Made by a program: the position numbers and the translations under genes. Below are positions 5,122 to 11,102 of a stretch of 11,102 nucleotides of DNA, piece by piece. Under the pieces are notes generated by a model, which saw only the letters and a program-made list of their open reading frames with translations, was not told where the DNA came from and did not search any database. The stretch lies in contig CADBMO010000122.1 of assembly GCA_902795755.1 (NCBI GenBank), forward strand, positions 1 to 11,102. The letters are read 5' to 3'. The first letter of the stretch is position 1; every line of letters starts with the position of its first letter. Origin of the DNA: an uncultured Erysipelotrichaceae bacterium. GTDB taxonomy: Bacteria; Bacillota_I; Bacilli_A; RF39; UBA660.

Positions 5122-6871
5122 CGAAAAACTTAATATGTTAAATCACTCTTGTGCCCATTTAATGGCGCAAGCTGTAAAACATTTATACCCAGATGCAAAG
5201 TTTTGGGTAGGACCTGCGATAGAAGATGGTTTTTACTACGATATAGATTTGGGAGATGTAACATTATCTGATGAAGACTTAGTAAAAATAGAAAGAGAAA
5301 TGAAAAAATGTGCTAAAGCAGATAAAAGAATATATAGAGAAGAATTGTCTAAAGAGGAAGCGTTAGAAAGATTTAAAGATGATCCATATAAAATGGATTT
5401 ATTATCTAGAATGGATGAAAATGAAGAAGTAATATCTTGCTATACGCAAGGTGATTTTACCGATCTTTGCCGTGGACCACACGTTGAAACAACAAAGAAA
5501 ATGAAGTATTTTAAACTACTTAAACATTCTGGTGCATATTGGAAAGGTGATTCTAACAATAAAATGCTTCAAAGAATATATGGTATTTGTTTTGAAACAG
5601 AAGAAGATTTAAACAATTACTTAGAAGAATTAGAAGATAGAAAGCAAAGGGATCATAGAAAAATAGGCAAAGACCTAGGAATATATATGATGAGTGATTT
5701 AGTTGGTAAAGGACTTCCTATGTATTTGCCTAATGGATTTATACTATGGAATGAACTTGAAAACTATATTAGAAATAAGGAATTAAAAAGAGGTTACTTA
5801 CACGTTCAAACTCCACCTCTTGGGAACGTAGAGTTATATAAAACTTCTGGACACTGGGAACATTATCAAGATTCTATGTTTCCTAAGATGGAAGTAGAAG
5901 GGGAAGAGTTTGTACTTCGTCCTATGAATTGTCCTCATCATATGGTTATTTATGGTAATGATATTCATTCGTATAGAGATTTACCACTTAGAATAGCTGA
6001 AATAGCAAGAGATTGTAGATATGAGGCATCAGGAGCATTAAAAGGAATAGAAAGAGTAAGAACTTTTTGCCAAAACGACTCTCATATTTTCTGTACTTTA
6101 GAACAAGTAGAATCAGAATTTAAAGGAGTGGTAGACTTAATATTAGAGTGTTATAAGGAACTTGGTATTAAGGATTATAGATTTGAATTATCTTTAAGGG
6201 ATCCTGAAGATAAAGTAAAATATCATCATGATGATAAAATGTGGAATGAAGCTGAAAACATGTTAAGACAAGTATTAAATGATTTAAAAATAGATTATGT
6301 TGAAAAAATAGGTGAAGCTGCATTTTATGGACCAAAATTAGATGTTCAAGTTAAACCCGCAGTAGGAAATGAAATAACTTTATCAACTTGTCAATTAGAT
6401 TTTTGTTTGCCTGCTAAATTCGATTTAAATTATATAGCAAGTGATGGAAGTAAGAAAACTCCAGTTGTACTTCATAGAGCAGTATTTGGCTCACTGGATA
6501 GATTTATTGCATATTATTTAGAAGAAACAAAAGGTAATTTACCAACTTGGCTTGCGCCAGTGCAAGTAAATATTATTCCTGTTAATAATGAATTTCATTT
6601 AGAATATGCAAAAGAAATATTTGATTTATTAAATGATAATAATGTTAGGGTTGAATTAGATGATAGAGATGAAAAACTTTCATATAAGATGAGAGAATCT
6701 CAAGTTAAGAAAATACCTATTAATATTATATTAGGAGATAAAGAAAAAGAAGAGGGCCTTATAAGTTATAGAAGACATGGTTCTAAAGAAACATATTCAT
6801 CTGAGAAAAATGTCTTTATAGAGTTGCTTCTCAATGAAATTAATAACAAGAGAGTAAAAAGCCAAGATTAA
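5102..6871 (+). CDS. thrS: Threonyl-tRNA synthetase lacking the N-terminal TGS domain
   Basis: ThrRS joins threonine to tRNA-Thr in the cytoplasm and clears mischarged Ser-tRNA-Thr. At 589 aa it is about 55 shorter than B. subtilis ThrRS (about 643), because it begins directly at the editing domain. That domain has the HxxxH pair H15/H19 and C123/H127 in DLCRGPH, so editing is likely intact. The class II catalytic core follows: the zinc ligands C277 (NCPHH), H328 (SHIF) and H458 (LHRA) are present, motif 2 lies around R306-R320, and motif 3 is in GSLDRF (463-468). The anticodon-binding domain is at about 483-575. The upstream ATG 5054 adds 16 residues without TGS features and is disfavoured by the ribosome site at 5086-5094. 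It is the last gene of the T-box operon, and its stop sits in the terminator loop. Confidence 0.95.
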   Translation: MINIKDNEKLNMLNHSCAHLMAQAVKHLYPDAKFWVGPAIEDGFYYDIDLGDVTLSDEDLVKIEREMKKCAKADKRIYREELSKEEALERFKDDPYKMDLLSRMDENEEVISCYTQGDFTDLCRGPHVETTKKMKYFKLLKHSGAYWKGDSNNKMLQRIYGICFETEEDLNNYLEELEDRKQRDHRKIGKDLGIYMMSDLVGKGLPMYLPNGFILWNELENYIRNKELKRGYLHVQTPPLGNVELYKTSGHWEHYQDSMFPKMEVEGEEFVLRPMNCPHHMVIYGNDIHSYRDLPLRIAEIARDCRYEASGALKGIERVRTFCQNDSHIFCTLEQVESEFKGVVDLILECYKELGIKDYRFELSLRDPEDKVKYHHDDKMWNEAENMLRQVLNDLKIDYVEKIGEAAFYGPKLDVQVKPAVGNEITLSTCQLDFCLPAKFDLNYIASDGSKKTPVVLHRAVFGSLDRFIAYYLEETKGNLPTWLAPVQVNIIPVNNEFHLEYAKEIFDLLNDNNVRVELDDRDEKLSYKMRESQVKKIPINIILGDKEKEEGLISYRRHGSKETYSSEKNVFIELLLNEINNKRVKSQD

Positions 6872-6884
6872 TCTTGGCTTTTTA
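6855..6884 (+). terminator. Rho-independent terminator of the thrS operon
   Basis: AAAAAGCCAAGA (6856-6867) and TCTTGGCTTTTT (6872-6883) form a perfect 12-bp stem (13 with T6855-A6884) with loop TTAA. The loop holds the thrS stop codon, and the T tract is the end of the 3' arm. Confidence 0.9.
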
Positions 6885-6914
6885 CATATTCATTTACATT
6901 GGTTGTTACTTTTC

Positions 6915-6944
6915 TTGACTAGCTTTTTAAAAATATAGTATTAT
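6915..6944 (+). promoter_or_regulatory. Promoter of the large surface protein gene
   Basis: TTGACT (6915-6920), an 18-nt spacer and TATTAT (6939-6944) predict a start near 6951. A perfect TATAAT also lies at 6952-6957 but has no good -35 at normal distance. Either choice puts the transcript start so close to ATG 6949 that ATG 6988 is the more likely translation start. Confidence 0.55.
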
Positions 6945-6987
6945 TAAGATGTATAATAGCACAATAATAAAGAAAAGTGGTGTTAAC

Positions 6988-9336
6988 ATGTTTAAAGAAG
7001 AAAAACGAAGAGTTGGAAGACCTAAGCTTGCAGATACAAAATTAAAGAAAAAATCTTTAATTATGTTGGCGTGCTGTTTTGTTGTGCTTATAATGTTAAT
7101 ACTATTTGGTGCCTATAAATTAAATATTATTAAATTTAATAAACTTGGTGGTACCGTATATAGAGAATACCATATTGGTGATGAAATTTGTTTAAATAAT
7201 GAATGTTTTGAGGTAATAACTGATGATGGTGAAGTTGTAACCGCTTTAGCTAAGTATAATCTTTTAATAGGCTATGATTGCCCAATGAATTTTTCTAACG
7301 CCGAAGATTGTACCCCTATTTCATCTGATATAGAAGGTTATGGGTATCAAAGTAGTGAAGCACTAGGTCAAAAAAACTATAAGGCAATGGTTAAATTTGC
7401 AAATTCAAATTATTGGGATGAAATTGGATATGGTGAGTATGTTTTTGATGAACGATCAATTTTATATGATGAGCTACAAGCATACCAATCTAAATTAAGA
7501 AATTATGGTTATCCAAGTGTAACTACTCATATGATTAGTTATTATCAAGTTAAATATATTAAAGATGCTGGAGAAAACTTTTCTGATAGAACTACGTTTT
7601 GGACAGGTTCAATTGCAGATGATAAGCGAATGATTGCAATTTGTGGAAATACGAACGTATGTAATGTTGAAAACACTTATCCATGGAGCTTATTTTGGGG
7701 CGGCCTTCGTCCTGTTATTCGTATTAACAAGGAAGACTTTGCAGAACAAATAGAAGTATCAGAAGATGGGTATTATAAAGGAAAAGAAATATGCTTAGAC
7801 GATGAGTGCTTTTATGTAATTAGTTACACCAATGATACTGTAACAGCATTATCTAAGTATGCGTTAAACATTACCTCTTATGAACAAGATTATAACAATC
7901 CAACTTATTCAGCATTTTCAATAGATAACTTTTGGAGTAAAGGACAATCTAATGAATATCCTATTAACGTAGGTATTGATGGTACTATTATATATAAAGC
8001 ACTTTTGAATTATGAACATAAGTTACATGATAATGGATTTACATCTGTTTCAACTGATATTTTAAACTATAATCAAGCTAGTGAACTTGGATGTAAATTT
8101 AGTGAACAAAATAGTACATGTGAAAATGCAATTAATTCTTGGGTGTATGATACTACTTACTGGCTAGGAAGTGCATCTGATAATGAAAAAATATATGTTA
8201 TAGTCTCGGATGGCAGTATTGTAAAGGCTGAACCTAATTCATTTGAAGGAGCGTATATAAGGCCTGTAATTACAATTAATAAATCTAATATTAGTACTAA
8301 AGAAGAAGTTGATAATAAAGATAGAAAATTTACTAATGGTGATGAGTATTGCTTTGAAGATGAATGCTTTAATTTAATTAGTAAAACAGATGAAAAAATA
8401 AGATTGCTTGCCAAGTATAATTTATTGATTGGTAAAAACTATACACTAGACTCTAATGATAATATTATATCAGAAGAGTCATTGGAAGGAAAAGAAAAGT
8501 ATGGATTACAAAGTGAAGAGGCAAGAGGTAAAGTACAAGGAAGCAATAAGTTAACCGCCGTTGTTCCTTTTGCTAGTCAAACGTATTGGTGGAACGACAG
8601 CACTAATCAAGTTAGGGCAAAATATTTAAGAAAAATGTATTTTGGAGACCTTGAGCAATCATATGGTTATGTATTAGATGAAGAGTATACATATTTTGCG
8701 GAAGATTTAGCTAATTATAAAGAATACTTATCATCAATTATAAAAGACTATGACGTTGAAGTTGAGCTAGTTGATTATTCAGACTTTTTTGATATATATT
8801 TTGGTGGAGTATTACAAGTTGTTTCAACTACGAAACCACTTTGGTATGAAGATACTGGTTATTGGACAGGTGTTGCTGATAACAGCAATAGCCTATTAAC
8901 TAGTGTTGGTAATAGCACGGGTCAAATTTTTAACACTCAAAATTATGATAATTATAATGGTGTTAGAGTAGTAATAACTTTAACGGAAAAAGAAGAAGAA
9001 CCAGAACCGGAACCAGAACCTGACGAAGTAACAACTACAACAACTCAACCAACAATAGAAAAAACTATTGTTAAAATTATACCATCAGGTACTGAAACAA
9101 TTATTAAACCTATTCAAAAAATAGTAAATGGCACTAATTATGTTGATAAAAAAATAACAACTAAAGTTGTTACTACAAAAGATAGTGGTGTATCATTTGT
9201 TAAAAAAATAGGTAATATAAAAACAAGTAATAACGATGATACAATCTTCTTTATTGCAGCGTGTATAATTCTTTCGGTATTATTAACAACATTAATTGTT
9301 GTGTTACATGGTAGAAAAAAAGAATCATCTATATAG
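6988..9336 (+). CDS. Membrane protein with three extracellular repeat modules and AT-hook-like N-terminus
   Basis: This 782-aa protein begins with a basic cytoplasmic stretch containing RRVGRPK (7-13), which resembles an AT-hook core. A hydrophobic segment (about 23-43) follows, then three divergent modules (about 63-250, 263-433, 448-666). Each module opens with G(D/K)E and a CX4C pair (C68/C73, C269/C274, C455/C460), then LAKYNLLIG or a variant, FWTG/YWLG/YWTG, and a final (L/I/V)RPV-type strand. Then come EPEPEPEP (671-678), a Thr/Lys-rich stalk, a second hydrophobic segment (about 752-773) and a basic tail, GRKKESSI. The modules probably face outside, with both ends inside. ATG 6988 has AAAGTGGTG (6975-6982) before it; ATG 6949 has no ribosome site. 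It is a paralogue of the partial gene at 2-943. Function is unknown; the modules distantly recall the DUF6273-like 'VRPA' domains of gut Firmicutes, an unverified impression. Confidence 0.8.
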   Translation: MFKEEKRRVGRPKLADTKLKKKSLIMLACCFVVLIMLILFGAYKLNIIKFNKLGGTVYREYHIGDEICLNNECFEVITDDGEVVTALAKYNLLIGYDCPMNFSNAEDCTPISSDIEGYGYQSSEALGQKNYKAMVKFANSNYWDEIGYGEYVFDERSILYDELQAYQSKLRNYGYPSVTTHMISYYQVKYIKDAGENFSDRTTFWTGSIADDKRMIAICGNTNVCNVENTYPWSLFWGGLRPVIRINKEDFAEQIEVSEDGYYKGKEICLDDECFYVISYTNDTVTALSKYALNITSYEQDYNNPTYSAFSIDNFWSKGQSNEYPINVGIDGTIIYKALLNYEHKLHDNGFTSVSTDILNYNQASELGCKFSEQNSTCENAINSWVYDTTYWLGSASDNEKIYVIVSDGSIVKAEPNSFEGAYIRPVITINKSNISTKEEVDNKDRKFTNGDEYCFEDECFNLISKTDEKIRLLAKYNLLIGKNYTLDSNDNIISEESLEGKEKYGLQSEEARGKVQGSNKLTAVVPFASQTYWWNDSTNQVRAKYLRKMYFGDLEQSYGYVLDEEYTYFAEDLANYKEYLSSIIKDYDVEVELVDYSDFFDIYFGGVLQVVSTTKPLWYEDTGYWTGVADNSNSLLTSVGNSTGQIFNTQNYDNYNGVRVVITLTEKEEEPEPEPEPDEVTTTTTQPTIEKTIVKIIPSGTETIIKPIQKIVNGTNYVDKKITTKVVTTKDSGVSFVKKIGNIKTSNNDDTIFFIAACIILSVLLTTLIVVLHGRKKESSI
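7174..7737 (+). repeat. Surface module 1
   Basis: Residues 63-250. Landmarks are CLNNEC (68-73), ALAKYNLLIG (86-95), FWTGS (204-208) and LRPVIRI (240-246). It is related to the other two modules at protein level only; I see no long DNA identity, so the duplication is old. Confidence 0.75.
7774..8286 (+). repeat. Surface module 2
   Basis: Residues 263-433. Landmarks are CLDDEC (269-274), ALSKYALNI (287-295), YWLGS (391-395) and IRPVITI (424-430). It is the shortest of the three and has an extra Cys pair (C369, C378) not seen in the others. Confidence 0.75.
8329..8985 (+). repeat. Surface module 3
   Basis: Residues 448-666. Landmarks are CFEDEC (455-460), LLAKYNLLIG (473-482), KYGLQSEEA (504-512), YWTGV (625-629) and VRVVITL (659-665). 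It is the closest to the module of the partial gene at 2-943, which also has LLAKYNLLVG, YGLQ and YWTGV. Confidence 0.75.
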
Positions 9337-9352
9337 TAAGGTGATTCTTTTT
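9317..9352. terminator. Bidirectional terminator between convergent genes
   Basis: AAAAAGAATCATCT (9317-9330) pairs with AGGTGATTCTTTTT (9339-9352) over 14 positions with one G-T pair; the loop is 8 nt. A T tract ends the hairpin on the plus strand, and seven A residues at 9315-9321 give the U tract on the minus strand. It lies within the ends of both coding regions. Confidence 0.8.
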
Positions 9353-9957
9353 CCTTTTGTTTCTATAAAGCCTTCATCTCGAAGGTTTTTTAATTCCCTT
9401 GACATTGCAGATCTATCTACTGCTAAGTAATATGAAAAGTCGGTGTAACTAAATGGTAAATAAATAATGTGAGTACCATGCTTTCTTGAATAAATATTAA
9501 AATATTCAAGTAACTTATCTCTTATAGATTTTTTCGTTAATATTTCTATACGATTATTTTTATCATCTATAATATCAGTTGTAATCTCAAGTAGGTTTTT
9601 TATAAATTGAACATAATATGAAAAATGATTGTTTTTTTCATCTTCGATAATTCTATCATAATCTATAACAAGTATTTTACAATCTTCTTTAGCAATAACA
9701 TCACATTCATTAGAAGTAAGTCCTGATATAAACGACCCAAAAACAGCTTCTTCTTTTAATTCTTCTATTATAGTTTTATTACCATTGTAATCCGTTCTAA
9801 TTATTTGAGCATGTCCTTCTAACATAATACCTATCATATTGGTTTGTAATGTAGAAAATATAGTACTATCCTTTTTATAATATAGTATACTCGTTTCTAA
9901 TAATTTCATTAATTTTTTTTGTTCTAAACTGGAAATTCTACTAAATAATTTACGCAT
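9325..9957 (-). CDS. Crp/Fnr-family transcriptional regulator
   Basis: The 210-aa protein has the two-domain Crp/Fnr plan: an N-terminal cyclic-nucleotide-binding-like beta barrel (about 15-105, with GIMLEGHAQIIR at 43-54 and AVFGSFISG at 71-79), a dimer helix (about 110-140) and a C-terminal winged helix (about 141-210). Its recognition helix is DRSAMSRELKNL (181-192). Only two Cys are present (C85, C93), so the four-Cys iron-sulfur site of E. coli FNR is absent, and the signal sensed is unknown. The start ATG at 9957 has AGAGGTG at good spacing on the minus strand. It is divergent from nrdD, and a palindromic site lies in the shared promoter region, so it probably controls nrdD and itself. 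Its last 12 bases overlap the convergent surface gene. Confidence 0.88.
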   Translation of the reverse strand: MRKLFSRISSLEQKKLMKLLETSILYYKKDSTIFSTLQTNMIGIMLEGHAQIIRTDYNGNKTIIEELKEEAVFGSFISGLTSNECDVIAKEDCKILVIDYDRIIEDEKNNHFSYYVQFIKNLLEITTDIIDDKNNRIEILTKKSIRDKLLEYFNIYSRKHGTHIIYLPFSYTDFSYYLAVDRSAMSRELKNLRDEGFIETKGKRITLLYR

Positions 9958-9975
9958 TTTACACCTCTATGTAAA

Positions 9976-10004
9976 ATTATATCATTTTTTATAAAATGTT
10001 GCAA
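9976..10004 (-). promoter_or_regulatory. Promoter of the Crp/Fnr gene
   Basis: On the minus strand TTGCAA (10004-9999), a 17-nt spacer and TATAAT (9981-9976) form the promoter. The -35 lies wholly inside the palindrome at 9995-10014, so a bound regulator would block it. Confidence 0.7.
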
Positions 10005-10014
10005 ATGCAACATT
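9995..10014. promoter_or_regulatory. Palindromic operator between the Crp/Fnr gene and nrdD
   Basis: AATGTTGCA and TGCAACATT are perfect 9-bp arms around a 2-bp AA centre. Size, symmetry and place suit a Crp/Fnr dimer. The half-site ATGTTGC differs from the TTGAT of FNR and the TGTGA of CRP. The centre is about 42 bases upstream of the predicted nrdD start and overlaps the -35 of the regulator promoter. Confidence 0.75.
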
Positions 10015-10040
10015 ACACTTAAGAAAAAATATGCTATGCT
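10012..10040 (+). promoter_or_regulatory. Promoter of nrdD
   Basis: ATTACA (10012-10017), a 17-nt spacer and TATGCT (10035-10040) fit a weak sigma-A promoter, with a start near 10047. The poor -35 touches the operator, which is what an activator-dependent promoter would show. Confidence 0.55.
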
Positions 10041-10066
10041 TGAATCATAGAATAGGAGAAAATGTT

Positions 10067-11102
10067 ATGAAAATTATTAAAAGAGATGGACATGTAGTTG
10101 ACTATTGCCCAGAGAAAATTGAAAACGCAATAATGAAAGCTAATGCTGAGGTAGAGGAAGAAGAGCAAGCATCATCTACCCAAATTAAAAACATAATTAA
10201 ATATATTGAAAAACTTGGTAAAAAAAGAATGCTTGTTGAAGATATTCAAGACATTATAGAAACTAAGTTAATGTCTATAGGTAAGTATGCACTTGCAAAA
10301 AAATATATTACATATAGATATACTAGAGAATTAGTTAGAAAAGCTAACACTACTGACTTATCAATTAAAGAATTAATTGACGGAGAAAGTGATTATTGGA
10401 ATACAGAAAACTCAAATAAGAATGCAAAAGTTGTTACAACTCAAAGGGATTATATAGCAGGTATAACTTCAACTGATATTACAAGAAGATTTTTGTTGCC
10501 TGAAGACGTTGTAAAGGCACATGATGAAGGAATCATACATTTTCATGATATGGATTATTTTGCACAAGCAGCACTTCATAACTGTGACTTAATAAATCTT
10601 GAAGACATGCTTCAAAATGGTACAAACATTAATGGTGTTATGATAGAAAAACCACATAGATTTGTAACAGCAATGACAATTGCAACCCAATTGATTACGG
10701 CTGTTAATTCAAGTCAATATGGTGGTGCAACAATTACTCTTACTCATTTAGCACCTTTTGTTAGAGAAAGTTATAATAGATTTTTAGATAAATATAAAAA
10801 GAGAAAGTTTAAAAAAGAAGATTGTGAAAAATATGCTAAAGAAGATTTAAAGAAGGAAATAACTGATGGTGTGCAAACTTTCCAATATCAAATTAATTCA
10901 ATGACCACAACCAATGGGCAGGCACCTTTCTTATCAGTATGTATGTACTTAGGTGAAACAGATGAATATAAAGATGAACTTGCTATGATTATTGAAGAAG
11001 TATTAAAACAACGTACAGAGGGTATGAAAAATGAAAAGGGTGTATACATAACTCCTGCATTTCCAAAACTTTTATACGTACTTGAAGAAGATAATATTCA
11101 TA
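10067..11102 (+). CDS. nrdD: Anaerobic ribonucleoside-triphosphate reductase, large subunit (3' end outside window)
   Basis: NrdD is the class III, glycyl-radical, oxygen-sensitive reductase that makes deoxyribonucleotides from NTPs; it needs the radical-SAM activase NrdG. The first 345 residues are visible. An ATP-cone allosteric domain occupies about 3-92 (IIKRDGHVVDY at the start, ITYRYTRE at 81-88). The catalytic barrel follows with the family motifs HFHDMDYF (158-165), HNC (171-173, with C173 the likely thiyl-radical position), SSQYGG (215-220) and TTNGQAPF (281-288). The glycyl-radical C-terminus lies beyond the window. ATG 10067 follows AGGAG (10054-10058) with an 8-nt spacer; the ATG at 10062 stops after two codons. 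It is divergent from the Crp/Fnr gene, which probably activates it. Its presence implies an anaerobic life style. Confidence 0.95.
   Translation, partial: MKIIKRDGHVVDYCPEKIENAIMKANAEVEEEEQASSTQIKNIIKYIEKLGKKRMLVEDIQDIIETKLMSIGKYALAKKYITYRYTRELVRKANTTDLSIKELIDGESDYWNTENSNKNAKVVTTQRDYIAGITSTDITRRFLLPEDVVKAHDEGIIHFHDMDYFAQAALHNCDLINLEDMLQNGTNINGVMIEKPHRFVTAMTIATQLITAVNSSQYGGATITLTHLAPFVRESYNRFLDKYKKRKFKKEDCEKYAKEDLKKEITDGVQTFQYQINSMTTTNGQAPFLSVCMYLGETDEYKDELAMIIEEVLKQRTEGMKNEKGVYITPAFPKLLYVLEEDNIH

Noticed and set aside
6949..6987. Upstream in-frame ATG for the large surface protein
   Set aside because: It lies at or before the predicted transcript start and lacks a ribosome site.
8157..8414. 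85-aa reverse-strand open frame in the surface protein gene
   Set aside because: It is antisense to the module 2/3 boundary, with no ribosome site or recognisable features.

Overview
The window is a compact, AT-rich stretch of a bacterial chromosome. Gene content points to a low-GC Firmicutes/Bacilli-type anaerobe: a Bacillus-style primosome pair (dnaB, dnaI), a T-box leader ahead of thrS, AGGAGG-type ribosome sites, and a class III (oxygen-sensitive) ribonucleotide reductase. TGG encodes Trp and TGA acts as a stop (one gene junction is an ATGA overlap), so the code looks standard, not Mycoplasma code 4. A threonyl-tRNA synthetase without its TGS domain, a trait known in mycoplasmas, suggests an uncultured gut lineage of Bacilli near the Mollicutes. 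That placement is inference.

Layout. (1) 2-943: 3' end of a membrane-anchored surface protein, closed by a hairpin terminator. (2) 1028-3258: dnaB and dnaI, the helicase-loading proteins, under a clear promoter. (3) 3259-6871: a promoter, a T-box leader with a proposed ACT (Thr) specifier, then four tightly packed genes: an IDI-like Nudix hydrolase, a GSx10DxD nucleotidyltransferase, an unrecognised 95-aa basic-tailed protein, and thrS. The order dnaB-dnaI-thrS recalls Bacillus, but three accessory genes lie between the threonine-sensing leader and thrS. (4) 6988-9336: a 782-aa membrane protein with an AT-hook-like N-terminus, three divergent copies of the surface module seen in gene 1, a Glu-Pro/Thr-rich stalk and a C-terminal membrane segment. 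(5) 9325-9957, minus: a Crp/Fnr-family regulator, convergent with and overlapping the surface gene. (6) 10067-end: nrdD, divergent from the regulator.

Regulation is unusually readable. Uncharged tRNA-Thr should open the T-box and so raise Nudix, nucleotidyltransferase, small protein and ThrRS together. The 3' arm of the T-box terminator also holds the only visible Shine-Dalgarno sequence of the first gene. Between the Crp/Fnr gene and nrdD lies a palindrome with 9-bp arms. It covers the -35 of the regulator's own promoter and is centred about 42 bases upstream of the predicted nrdD start, the classical geometry for autorepression plus class II activation. All three complete gene-end terminators outside the T-box carry the stop codon in the hairpin loop.

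The most notable points are the T-box-controlled Nudix/nucleotidyltransferase pair and the regulator-operator-nrdD switch. No mobile element, CRISPR array or tRNA gene is visible.
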